Source: Trichoderma breve (Eukaryota > Ascomycota > Sordariomycetes > Hypocreales > Hypocreaceae). Taken from it: a stretch of DNA of 64,000 nt. The stretch spans positions 2,728,001-2,792,000 of the forward strand of contig NC_079234.1 in NCBI RefSeq assembly GCF_028502605.1, read 5' to 3'. The notes beneath the pieces are model-generated. The model was given only the letters and a program-made list of their open reading frames with translations, was not told where the DNA came from and searched no databases. The position numbers and the translations under genes were made by a program. Below, in pieces: positions 26,867-38,139 of this stretch (position 1 is its first letter; every line of letters starts with the position of its first letter).

Positions 26867-29047
26867 ATGGAATACGTATATTCTGAACGTCTATCGAGTC
26901 GGCTGGATTGGCTTGGCTGTGATGATGGAAATCTATCCGGGGGTATCAATTACAGCAGTGGTGGTGTCGTGATGGACCAGTAGAAGAAAGGGCCGGAGAA
27001 CCGCAGCAGCTCTGGTCCAACAGTCCCGGGGGATGATAAATAACTGTCAGGGCTCTGGAGGTGACACTGGTGGCCCGGGTCTGGAGAAGTCAGCAAACAG
27101 GAATGCAAAGTACAGGCTACCCGGGCTCGCATCGCATCAGGGGGGTCACGAGCGTGGGCGAGCTCCCCAACTCCCATCTCCGTCACCACCTTTCCAGGTA
27201 TTGCAATGACCACCACTACAAGCACAAGCTTGCATGGACCCTGCGGGGCAGAAATCTGGTGCGGCCAAGGGGCGAAGCTGCTACGTACCGGTACGCAGCG
27301 GCAGGGCGGGAACTGGCGCGCCTGCAAAGTAGCTGTAGGTATCGTCGATGGGGAGATCGAGTAGGTTGCAAACGATGGACTGTAATAATGATACAACTGG
27401 GCGAAAGGCAGATGTCGAAGAGACTTGATCGACGGAGGGGGAAAAGGGCAGAGGATGTTGGCGGTTGCATCAACCCGACGCTGCTGCCAAACCAGTTACG
27501 CAGCTGTGGGTTTGAGCTGCTTGCTGCTCAACTCAATTCGTTCACCGCCCACCCCACTGTGGCACCTGCACGGGATGCGTGTACATACACAAACAAGTCA
27601 TTCGAAAAGTGACGATATGACGCATGGTCGCCCTGCCGGCCAACAAGGGCCCGCTGATAGTGACATCGACAGCTGGAGCCCCCACGTTTCGGCCCCTACA
27701 GGCCGGTGCCCCCTTTCGTCAGTGACGAAGTTACAGGGCTCGCAAGCCCCAAGGGTCCCCCCTCATCAGCGGGCAATTACAGTACAGAACAGGTCAGCGG
27801 TACTGCCGGGATTGATGACCTCGACATCTCCGTAAATTGCCATTCATGGCCGTGCTGAAGCCCGCTAGAACGTCCCAAATCTACCCACAGCGGTCCACCG
27901 TTTGCGGCAGCACAACATGATTACAGCAGAGCTAAATCTCATGGAACCGACCGATGGACTGCCGAGGAAACGACCGAACGCTGAGAGCATTGGTTCTTTC
28001 GTGCGCACTCGTAAGATATGCTCGATAGGTACACGGGCGGAGAGCGAGTGACATATAAAATTACATGTACTCCTTATAAACTGGACGACTTAGTGTGTTT
28101 ATTTAGTGTACTGGTGCTCCCACGGCATCCCGCTCAGGGGCTGGCACCGGACTTGCGTTCCCCCATCCTTCCACCCTCCTTAGCACAAGGATTCCAAGAC
28201 CAAAAAGGGAGAAAAGGGGGGGAATGAAGCTGAAAACACGAGCCTCACAAGTACTGTCTACTTCGCACCGGACGGACTGTTACCTGTTACGCTTACGGCG
28301 CTCTCGTACAGCGCATCACGCCTGGCATCAGCCCCCTTGCATCTGGTGATGGCCTCCTATGCTAGAATGTTGCGGCCAAATCTTGCCCTTGGGCCAGCTT
28401 GGACTCATGACACATCAGCCTACATCTTCACCGACTGCGCGTCGTACTTGTACATGTAGGCGTCTTCATGCTGTCAGCTCATCATGTCCGGTTACACATG
28501 TTCATCAAATAAGTGCCCAATGTATGACAGGCTACCTTGGTACATGCGGATAGATGGTGTACAGTCAGGAAGTAATGGGGAAAATCGACAGCTAGATTCG
28601 ATCTCACCACTGCAACCTCATTACCGACGTACAGGTACGGTTGCTAGTTCCCCGAAGGAGATGTCGAATACAAGTGGTCCGATCATTTCACCGACGCTGC
28701 CTAGCAGTTAGTAGCAGTCACTAGATAAACGTAGATATACTATCTTGAAGAAACACCGAGTATATAGCACCGAGTATCATGTCTGGAAAGAATCCTTAAA
28801 CGCATGCAGTCAACCGCTCTGTAGAAGAGCTCTTGTTGCTCACAGGACGCACACAAAGATCAACTTGCGTCATAGTATTAATGCTTTGTAGACTATCAGA
28901 ATATCTTTGTAGAATCAAGGAGAGCCAAAGTATGATAAAACGAAAGACAGAACTGCTGTTCGGGGTATTCCTCTTTACAAAATGTCCATGCAAAAAAACG
29001 CCAACAATGGTATCTCATGAATAACAATTTCAGCGCCCCAGCGAACA
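26867..29047. other. Trehalase upstream region, gene-poor
   Basis: 2.2 kb between the trehalase start and the yippee-gene stop. GC-rich near the trehalase, AT-richer beyond 28.7 kb. No coding region is supported. Six STRE-like CCCCT/AGGGG pentamers lie at 27139, 27268, 27436, 27693, 27710 and 27759, and another at 28136. Confidence 0.45.
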
Positions 29048-29902
29048 TCATTCGCCCTGCTGCTGAGCTGCCCTCGGTCTGGCCGCCAAGCGGTTCCTGC
29101 GCTTCGCAGCGGTTTCCGCATCCCAAAGGCCAGCAAAGACAGCCTCACACTCATCCTCATCCGAAGAGTCAAATTCAATCTCGGTGTCATCATCGTCTTT
29201 TTTCGCCGTGTCTTCTTTTTGTTCCGTTTCGTACATGAGCTCCTCCTGGCCCTCTGCAATGGTGGTGTCTTCCCAGCTCCGATGTGTCACCACCCGTTCC
29301 GTCTCCAGGATATACTTGCCCACTTTGTACTTTTGTGATTCTTCTTTGGCGTCCACGTACTTCCAGCCGAGCTTGCGCGAGCAGATCCCGCAGCAAATGT
29401 CCGCCACCACATGCCATCCCGTAACAAGCTGTCTGTTCTCGTTCTTGCCAATGCGGATGTTCAGCAGCGACGAGTCTGCCGGCGGAGGTGCGATCAAATA
29501 CGCACGACCGTAGCGACCTGTGAATCCCTTGGAAATAATTTGAGACGTAAAAGCAATGTCCGTAGCACAGCTCGAGCAGCGCAGAGTATCTGCCGCCGTC
29601 CGAGAGAGACGTCGGGGCTCTGCTGTGTTTTTCAGGTTGCTGAATGCTGAATCACCATCTGGGGGAGAGCCGTTTGGCGTGGTCACTGCCGACGAAGCGT
29701 CATCGCTACGGCTACTAGATGGTTCCGACCCTGTTGACGATGTGGACGATGCAGAGTGGCGGCGACGCCCAGGAAATGCAAACTTGAAGCTCGGCAGGAG
29801 ATAGCTGGGGAATATCGGCTTGGTCGCCGAGATGCCGCTCTCTCGCACCATGGCCCGAATGTCGTCTTCAAAAAAGAAGGCCTCCCAAATGCCGCCCGCC
29901 AT
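29048..29902 (-). CDS. Yippee-type zinc-binding protein
   Basis: Single exon of 284 residues from the ATG at 29902. The same frame is open to an ATG at 30151, which would add 83 Ser-rich residues. The central region matches the yippee fold (Mis18/cereblon-like beta-tent zinc site): CSSC (CxxC), then ISKGFTGRYGRAYL and GWHVVADI, then CGIC (CxxC) and RKLGWKYVDAKEESQKYKVG. Ahead of it is a Ser-rich stretch; behind it an acidic tail (DDDDTEIEFDSSDEDE) and a basic end. Cellular role is not established for most fungal members. The shorter start is preferred because MAGGIWEAFF with IFPSYLLPSF just downstream resembles related fungal proteins, but this is a judgement. Confidence 0.8.
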   Translation of the reverse strand: MAGGIWEAFFFEDDIRAMVRESGISATKPIFPSYLLPSFKFAFPGRRRHSASSTSSTGSEPSSSRSDDASSAVTTPNGSPPDGDSAFSNLKNTAEPRRLSRTAADTLRCSSCATDIAFTSQIISKGFTGRYGRAYLIAPPPADSSLLNIRIGKNENRQLVTGWHVVADICCGICSRKLGWKYVDAKEESQKYKVGKYILETERVVTHRSWEDTTIAEGQEELMYETEQKEDTAKKDDDDTEIEFDSSDEDECEAVFAGLWDAETAAKRRNRLAARPRAAQQQGE

Positions 29903-31020
29903 AGAGCAAGCAATATGGATGTCCACGAAGGCAGAAAGGACGAGATGCTTAGCGGAAGAAACGATGAGAGCACAAGGAGTGAGGACGGGAAGCTTGGCCT
30001 CGTCGGATGAGGTGCTGCTGGCAGAGCTTCCACTGATGGATGGCTCGACTAACCGCTGACACCGCCCAAACTCTCTTTGCGTTGGGAGCTCACCTGCTGC
30101 TCGTTTATGGGCAAGTATCTGACGAGTACCGCTGTTGATGTGATTGATCAACCACTAACCCCGCAGACAAGTCTCTCTTTTAGCACGGCCAAGGGATTTC
30201 GTCTTTTCTTTACACCGGCGAAGCGATTAGGTTCAATGGTACCCAACCGGCCAACATCGGAATCATACGTCAGTGTATGTCCGCTGTCACTCATCTCTTT
30301 GACAGCCATCAACTTTTATTAAAGGTCTATACAGATTATCGGCATGGTCTTGCTAAAGCACAGTTTGATGTAACTTCATCTCTGCACGTATTATCTCGCA
30401 AATCACACAGCCTTGATAGAGCAACGAATAGTCTCTTGCGTGAGCTTTTGAACCTCCCGCCCGTCCGATCGAGGGTCATGGGGCGTCAAAATGCCCTTTA
30501 GTGATTAGCGGCCGGCCGCAGCGTCGGTACTTGTCTCTGACTTGCTACCAGTCGATCAATCAATCAAAGCCCAGTGATCCATCCATGCTCGATTGTCCAC
30601 TAATTGGGCCGCTAGCCGGAAGCCGCGGCCGCACGGATGGGGAGGGGCACTAACACGAGATTGAAGCCGGATCGAGATTGTTCAAATACTTACAGGCAGA
30701 ATATCTGATTGGCATTAATGCGCCTAGATAAATGCACATGCTTGGAAATGGCTTAATTCTGGGTAGATTTTCATTGGCAGCATCGGCCCCTGCCTCTTCC
30801 AGCTTTTGGATCCTCTGGAACAAGATGTAGTGCACATAAACGCAGAGAGTTCATGCTGCGTATGACGTAGGTGTGGAGAGCCGACAGATTTTCACATTGG
30901 ATACATTGCGATTCTTCATGTCCAGTATCAATGTCCTACGATTTCTTAACGTACACGCTTTTGATTCCGACGCATCTTGATATCTTGATTTATTTATTCG
31001 TTCATTCATTCCCTCTTGAC
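29903..31020. other. Intergenic region, yippee 5' side
   Basis: 1.1 kb. It contains a possible longer yippee N-terminus up to 30151 and the DUG1 3' end. GC-rich palindromic bits (GGCCGGCC, GCGGCCGC) occur near 30.5-30.6 kb. No other gene is seen. Confidence 0.4.
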
Positions 31021-32521
31021 TTAGTTCTGGGGCTCCTCGGCGACGTAGTGCAGGTAAGCACCCAGCAGCTTGATGCCCTCAATGTAGTTGCGCTTGTCAA
31101 GCTTCTCGTTGATGGAGTGAGCGCCATCTGTTGAGCTTCCCATGGGCAGCAGCAGGACGTTCTTGCCAGTGGCCTCCTCAAAGGTCAGGGTGACGGGGAT
31201 ACTGCAGGATGATGTTAGTATTTGATTGTAAATGTTGGATGAGTAAGAGGAATATAAAAAAGATAACTCACCTTCCACCCTCACGAGTGAAGTCGGGCTC
31301 GACGCCCCAGACACGCTCGACCGCCTTGGCAGCGGCGGAAAAGTTCCAGTGCTTTGGTGAGGCAACCCACCACTTTCCGGTGTGCTGGGCATAAACCTTC
31401 ATGCTGTTCTTGCTGCCAAGCTTGGCAAACTGCTCCTCGACATACTTGTAGACAACCTTGTTGGTCGTCTCAATGTCCATGTCGGGGACAGTTCGGATGG
31501 AGAACTTGCCAACGACCTTGGCAGGAATGACAGTCTTGGCGCCAGGGGCAGAGAAAGCACCCTCGATACCGTGGAGAGAGAGCGAGGGGTATCTCCAGCG
31601 AGCCATCAGAGTGGGCTTGGTCTCCTCGTGGATGGTGGTGGTGCTGCCCAGAGACTCGTGCAGGTTCTCCATGGTGAAAGCAATGCTTTCGTAGAGCTTC
31701 TCCTCATCAGCAGTGACGGGGGCAACCTGCTCCGAGATGCCAGGGATCAGGATGTTGCCCTTGGAGTCAACAAGGGAGCCCATGACGCTAACAAGATCGG
31801 TCATGGGTTCGTGGGCCTGTCCACCAAAAACACCGCTGTGCAAGTCGGCACCGGGGCCAGAAACCTCGATGGAGTAGTAGTTGCAGCCTCGGAGACCATA
31901 GGTCAAGCAGGGCTTCTCAGTTCCGAGCCAGTAGTTGTCCGAAATGCAGACGGCATCGGCATCGGCGAAGAACTTCTTAGCCTCCTCCTTGATCAGGTCA
32001 TCAAGACCCTCGGATCCATACTCCTCCATACCCTCAAAGCACATCAACAGGTTGACGGGGAAATCGACGCCAGCCTTCTGGTGGGCCTCAATGGCGTTGA
32101 GCCAGCCCAGGACAGGTCCCTTGTCGTCGGTTGAGCCACGACCGAACATGCGGCCCTTGTCGTCGACCGTGAGCTCAAAAGGCTCGGTTGCCCATCCGTC
32201 GCTCTTCTCCGCAGGCTGGACATCGTAGTGGCCGTAGACCAGGATTGTTCGCTTGTTCTTATCGTTTCCATATCGTCCGAGGACAACGGGGGGCAGATCG
32301 AGATGCTCCTTGTGAGGCTGCTTGCCAAGAGGACGCAGCTCAACCTCGGCACCCAGAGCCTTCAGCTCGTCGGCCAGGAAGTGGCCCATGCGAACAACAT
32401 CAGGGCGGCGAGCATCCTCGGCCGAGATGGAGGGGATGGCGACAGCCTTGCGCAGACGCTCGATGAAGACATCTGTGTTGCTGTCAACCTGCTTGAAGAA
32501 GCTGTCGAGTTGAGGCGCCAT
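31021..32521 (-). CDS. DUG1: Cys-Gly metallodipeptidase (M20 family), DUG1-type
   Basis: Exons 32521..31272 and 31201..31021 (70-bp intron, donor GTGAGT) encode 476 residues, close to yeast Dug1. The enzyme splits Cys-Gly in glutathione turnover; Dug1 is cytosolic. M20 zinc-site residues are visible: YGHYDVQP (H98, D100), STDDKGP (bridging D132) and [11 protein letters not shown] (E166/E167, general base and metal ligand). The Dug1/CNDP lid domain contains [13 protein letters not shown]. The frame stays open upstream: an ATG at 32659 would add 46 residues rich in Arg, Ser and Thr with few acids, a possible mitochondrial leader; another ATG is at 32716. The canonical start is preferred because [13 protein letters not shown] aligns with family N-termini. 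Confidence 0.93.
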
Positions 32522-33941
32522 CTTTCTAGCTTGGTGAGCACGGATCGAGTCGGTGAGATACGGTCGAAACGAAGGAGTCGCTACTCGAGGACTCTGTGTG
32601 AATTGGGAAGAGAAAGGCTTGATCCTCGTCCAGATTTGTCGAGGGCAGCGGAGCGAAGTCATGAAGAAAGATGGTGCGGGGCATGTCGCCCTACCTCTTG
32701 CAGCGCGAAGATACACGCACTTCTGCTGGCTGCAGAAGCTTCACGCGGCGGGGCAGATTGGAGGGGAACTTTTTTTGGCGAGCCGGTTACCAACGGCAGC
32801 TGCTGATGAAAATGGGTGCAGATACCGTAGCGGTACCTACACCACGAAGCTATCGTGCGGTCTCAACCACCTACATTGTGTGGGCAGAGACGCGCAAGGC
32901 TTAGTGCTACAAGTACCGTCCAGGTCACCCCTGTCGTTCCTTGTCACTTCTTTAGCCTTCTCCAAGACGGAGTTTCGGCACGTGAGCTCCCCGGGGCTGG
33001 GGGAAAGTTTCGCCGGCAATGGCAAACGCTGCCGGTTCGTTACGAAAAAGTGGCCTGCGCTCGCTATCAATACGCGCTTCCCAATAATAATGGACTAACG
33101 GTCCCCAGGCCTCCGCTTCTCTTTTTTTCTCCTCACTTCTCCTTCTCCCTGTTTGCATCACGACTCACCGTCCTCCCATCGAATCCATCTCCGATCCATC
33201 GACGATTTGCGCCCAGGCGATTGTTCGCTCGCCGTCCATCGATTTTCATCGCGCTGAGCGGCGGCTTCGACGGGTTCAAAGCTCTCGCAGTCTCTGTTTG
33301 CGTGATCGATCCGGTAGAACCGTTCCACGTAGCCCAACCATTTGGCGGCCTCTCGACCGAGACGACGCTGATATCTTCCACCTCCTTTTCTCCCGGCGAA
33401 TAAACCCTCGTTTATTCGCTTCGTCCTTATTTTGCATTTCTTTGGAGTTTGCTAGCCTGTCTGACGGAGGGTCCAGAGACGGCTAACAGTTGGTTGTTTA
33501 TTTGCTGGTGCATAGGCTGGTCTGTTATGGTGATCAGGAAGTGAGGGGGAACTCTAGGGTTGTCTTTCCTTCTGGCTTATTGCCGCTTGTACTCCATTAC
33601 TCAACATACCCATTTGCCCTATTGTCTTTGTCTTTCTTCCAATTTACCATCAGAATTGATTATTTTGAGTTCATCTTGAGTTGAAACAGCACCGAGGTGC
33701 AGAACCAAGAAGAGAAGAATCAAAACAAGAAAAAAGTTCGCTAGCAGCAAGAAAAAATCAATACTCACTTAGTCATTGTTTTATGGCTGAGGTCTTCCGG
33801 CGTATTTACTTTACAGATATATAGCCCCTTCGGCCTTACTTTTGACGAGCCTAACGTCCTTTTGACATATCTTATTCTACTTTTGCATTTTGCATTTTGT
33901 TACCGTAACCCCAAGAAACAAAATCACCATCTTCAGCAACA
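32522..33941. other. Divergent promoter region of DUG1 and MPE1
   Basis: 1.4 kb between two start codons. It includes pyrimidine-rich DNA at about 33113..33155 and AT-rich sequence next to MPE1. No other gene is supported. Confidence 0.45.
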
Positions 33942-36055
33942 ATGTCTTCCTCGGTGTTCTTCAAGTTCAAGTCGCAGAAGGAGCCCACTAGAGTGGAATT
34001 TGACGGCACAGGTATCTCAGTCTTTGAGCTCAAACGTGAGATTATCAACAAGAGCGGATTGGGTGATGGCACGGATTTCGACCTCTATATTTACACAGAC
34101 GACAACAGTGAAGGTGAGTCTACAAACAGAGCACTCATCTCTTGGTTAGATGCTAACTCGGGATTACGCAGAGTACGATGATGATACAACAATTGTTCCC
34201 AGATCGACGACAGTGATTGCTCGGCGACAGCCCGCCGTTAAGCCTGGAGCTGGGCGAGCCGCTCGATATGTCTCAGGCAAGATGCCCGTAGCGGCCAAGA
34301 ATGCCGGCCGTAAGGAACAGTTGGCAAAAGTATCGGCCTCCAAGCCAAATACAAATGCCTTCAGCCAGATGAACGATGCGATGACGGAGGAAGATCGAAT
34401 GGCCGCCATGTTTGCTGCTCAAACAGAGCAGTGGTCAGCCCAGCAAGAAGAGTTGTCTCAGTAAGTTGCCATCCTTTTCTTTTGACCGATGCAATCAAGT
34501 TGCTAACCATTCAAAAAGCCAAGCACCAGTACCCTTTGGTAAACCCGGCTCCAAGCGGCCGGCAAATGTTCCTGACCACGACCCCCCCAATGGGTACATT
34601 TGCTATCGATGTGGAAACAAGGGCCATTGGATCCAGTTGTGCCCAACCAACGATGATCCCGATTTTGACAATCGACCTCGCGTCAAGCGCACCACGGGCA
34701 TCCCTCGTTCATTTCTACAAAAGGTGGATAAGTCTGTCATTTTAGCTCAGTCGGAAGGTGATGAAACCAAACGGCCCTCAGGAATCATGGTCAACGCTGA
34801 GGGAGACTTTGTCATTGCTGAGCCGGACAGGGCCTCTTGGGAGCAATTCCAAGCCAAGGCCAAGTCCTCTTCTGCCGCGGCCAAGACGGCGCAGGCGGAA
34901 GACAAGGAAATGCAAGAGCGTGGTCTCGAATGTTCAATTGACAAGAAGATGTTCATAGAGCCAATGAAAACCCCGTGCTGTCAGAAGACGTTTTGCAATG
35001 ACTGCATAACCAATGCACTCATCGAAAGCGACTTCGTCTGCCCTGCTTGTCAGACCGAAGGTGTGCTAATAGATGATCTCCAGCCTGATGAAGAAGTGTC
35101 AAAGAAGGTTCAAGAGTATCTCAAGGAGAAGGAAGCTGCCAAGGTCACTCCCCCGTCGTCACCCAAGGGCAACTCGGAAGAAGTGACAGGCAACTCAGAG
35201 AATGATCAAGCTAAAGAAGCAGCAAACACGGAAGATGGGGCAGCAAACGCTGCGGAGGACAAGACGAGGCGGAAGAGCATCGAGTCTACAGAGCAGAAGC
35301 CCAACTCACCAGCTACAGAATCAGTCGATTCGGCATCCAAGTCCCCTTCAGCCGAGTCAAAGAGTCTCGTTCCCAGCTCTCAGGCTGCAGATGGCAAGAC
35401 TGAAGTAGTCAAGGCAGAGGATGTCGTCTCGAAGAAGAGGCCTGCTGAAGACTTCCTAGAGAATCCCAAGATACCCAAAGGACCCCGCGCTATGCAAAAC
35501 CAACAATCCCAGAACATGATGAACGGCAACATGATGAATGGTATGCCCAACATGGGTATGAACAACATGATGTTTAATGGAGGCATGGGCATGATGCCAA
35601 ACATGATGGGTATGGGCGGCATGGGAATGAATATGGGCATGAACATGGGTATGAACATGGGCATGCCTCCTATGCCTATGCCTATGATGAACATGCCCAT
35701 GATGGGTATGCAAGGCTTCAACAACATGAATGGGGGCTATGGAAATATGAATGGAGGATACGGCATGAACAACAACATGAACGGCATGAACAATATGAAC
35801 ATGAACGGCGGTGGCATGAACAACAACTGGGGCATGAACAATGCCAGCGGTATGAATGGGATGAACACCATGGGTGGAATGAGCGGCGGCATGAACGGGA
35901 TGAACGGCGGAGGCATGATGAACGGCTTCCAAAACGGTGGCAACTTCACACAAGGAGGAGGCGAAGACGACGCCTACTTCCGAAAGCCCGTCAACCCGCA
36001 TCGACACCAGAACAAGCAGCGCAGAGTCCGACCAAGCGACTACCGAGAGCTTTAA
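33942..36055 (+). CDS. MPE1: Cleavage and polyadenylation factor subunit MPE1 (RBBP6-like)
   Basis: Exons 33942..34113, 34172..34460 and 34519..36055 encode 665 residues. The protein is a nuclear subunit of the mRNA 3'-end cleavage/polyadenylation complex. The order is: ubiquitin-like DWNN domain (about 2-75); zinc knuckle C182-X2-C185-X4-H190-X4-C195; RING/U-box-like zinc region (about 292-331: C292, C307, C308, C313, C316, C328, C331); and an acidic, Ser-rich linker. A Met/Asn/Gly-rich repeat tail runs from about 485 to 636 and the end is basic. The first three domains are exactly those of Mpe1/RBBP6. The repetitive tail, coded at about 35510..35965, is low complexity and probably disordered. 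It converges on GET3. Confidence 0.95.
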
Positions 36056-37049
36056 GCACGGCAGAGAAAGAAGTTATCATGACAATACCCACTACAAACT
36101 TGCATTCGACGGCCATCTGGAATGGCTTCAAGTCGCAACAACGGAGCAAGGGCGGCATTTTCTCCTTCGTTTTTCCCTTTCACGACTACATTTAATACTG
36201 GGCGCGCTGCGTACTTTTCTAGCGCAGACATATGCCACAAAAAAAAACTCGAGTCCAATTGCATTTAGCTGGGAAGCACTTTACAAAACAATACAATGGA
36301 TGAACAGGAAGGAAATACCACGCAATATTTGAAAGGGGCTTGGGGGGTGGCTCTCATATCAGAGCTCAGCTTGGCTTGGATTAGGCGTTTTGTTTTTTCT
36401 TTACTTTTTCGGCTTGTGTCGTTTGAGTCTACACTTGTTTTTCCTTTTTTTAAGACGACTGCTCTTGATGGCAAAAGGGGGAGAAACGCTTCAACATCCT
36501 TTTTTTTTTTTGTTCCCCTCGCACTACTCAATAAGGTGTGCAGCATGTATGGTGTTTTTTTCGAGCGTGAATAGCTGGGAGGTTTATTATGCAAACGAGA
36601 TGAGCTGAGGAGGTTATTGATGAAAGCGCATTTCAGGACTTTTGGTAGGATAGGAGGCAACAGCTTCGAAGAAAAAGGGAGCTTGAAATATAAGAAACAA
36701 ATTCCACCAATTTTGTTGCTTTGCACCTAGTGAATGTGAATGAATCCGGTGAAGAAGTGTTGAAGAAGCCTAACATTAAAACAAAGATTCAAATGTTTGT
36801 TTAATTGATTAATAGATTATATGTATAGCTGTGATATCAACTGCTTCTACTAACCTATCCTAAAGTAGCTGAAAGCACCCTAAAGTGTATGTGTACATAT
36901 ATATCTTAAGGGGGGAATCTAGACGCAAACATGGCCCATTAAGTGTTTGATCTCATAGGATATGGGAATTTCTTTTCATAATTTTTTTTTTTTTTTTACA
37001 AAAATCTTCTATTGTTGTTTCTTTCTCTCCTCGTAGCCCCTCTCGCCCT
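36056..37049. other. Convergent region between MPE1 and GET3
   Basis: 994 bp of untranslated and spacer DNA. It includes a 16-bp T run at 36982..36997 near the GET3 stop. No gene is seen. Confidence 0.45.
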
Positions 37050-38139
37050 TTACTGCGGCGGAACATACGGCTTGACCAACATCTCGCTAAACTTCTCCAG
37101 CTTCTCCTTTCCTCGCACCTCCTCCACCAGCAGGGGCATCTTGACAACATTGAAGTCCTCAGAGTAGAGCTCCTCATACTGATCGAGGTACTTGAGCTGC
37201 ATCTTCCTACGAGCGTTGCACTGCTCGCAATCGTTCTCCTTCTTGGGGAACAGCAGCTGGTTAACAACAATGCTGTGGGTATCGATGCCGTAATTCGCCA
37301 GCTCCTGAATCATGCGCTCCGTCTCGTACAAGCTAAGGAACTCTGCGATGCAGACGCACACGAAAGTGGTGAGCTCGGCGTCCTTGAACTGGGTGTTGAC
37401 CTCTGAGATTGTGCCGCGGAGGGACTCGAGCTTCTCCATCATCTCGTTGAGGTTCTGGCCGTTGGGCAGGGCGCCGTTGGAGCCGAGGAAGCCGTTGAGC
37501 AGCGGGCCGTACTGGGAGGAGAGCTGGGAGACCTTTGCGAGGGCCTTTTCGAGGACCGAGGGGAACTGGAGGAAGCGGAGGGTGTGGCCGGTGGGGGCGG
37601 TGTCGAAGATGATGGTTTCGTACGAGAGGGACTTGACCTGCTTGAGGACTTCGGCAAAGGACATGGCTTCGTCGATACCGGGGATCTATACAGCATAATA
37701 AGTTAGTTTCTAAATTCATATATATATATATTGCATCTTGCCAAGGCAAACGTACAGCAAAGGCAAGATCCTGCATCATGCCTCCAATCCCGCCGCTCAT
37801 GGCGTTGAGATCCTCGGCGCTCTCGCCCTGGCCGGCCAGCAAGTCCTGCATGCTGCCATTGGGGTCAATTTCCATGGCGCTCAGGTTGTCGAAGCCATTA
37901 ATAAGGCGGGCCTCCTTGCCGAACTTTTGGTTGAAGGCATCGGACAGGTTGTGCGCGGGGTCGGTGCTGATGAGCAGCACGGAGCGGCGGACTTTGGCCA
38001 GCTGGATGGCCAGGGAGCACGAGGTCGTGGTCTTGCCGACGCCTCCCTTGCCGCCGACGAAGATCCAGCGGAGGGAGCGCTGGTCGAGGAGGGTTTGGAG
38101 GGACGGCTCGAGGGCGTCTTCGTCGATGACTGCGGCCAT
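37050..38139 (-). CDS. GET3: GET3 ATPase (tail-anchored protein targeting)
   Basis: Exons 38139..37756 and 37685..37050 (70-bp intron, donor GTACGT) encode 339 residues, the standard length. The dimeric cytosolic ATPase receives tail-anchored proteins and delivers them to the Get1/Get2 receptor at the ER. Motifs: deviant P-loop [10 protein letters not shown] (29-38), switch [13 protein letters not shown], switch [17 protein letters not shown] (156-170), and dimer zinc site CEQC (C281, C284). The hydrophobic client-binding helices lie between about 175 and 235. The splice gives [16 protein letters not shown], as in orthologues. Confidence 0.96.

Noticed and set aside
27649..27774. 10-bp inverted repeat GCCCGCTGAT/ATCAGCGGGC, about 106 bp apart, as MITE ends
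   Set aside because: Several such pairs are expected by chance in 64 kb, the match does not extend, and no target-site duplication is visible.
31382..32134. Long open frame (250 codons) antisense to DUG1
   Set aside because: It lies wholly opposite a well-supported enzyme exon, and its composition mirrors that exon; long antisense frames arise from codon bias.
35456..36007. His/Val-rich open frame opposite the MPE1 tail
   Set aside because: It is the reverse reading of the Met/Asn/Gly repeat, so the His-Val pattern is an artefact.
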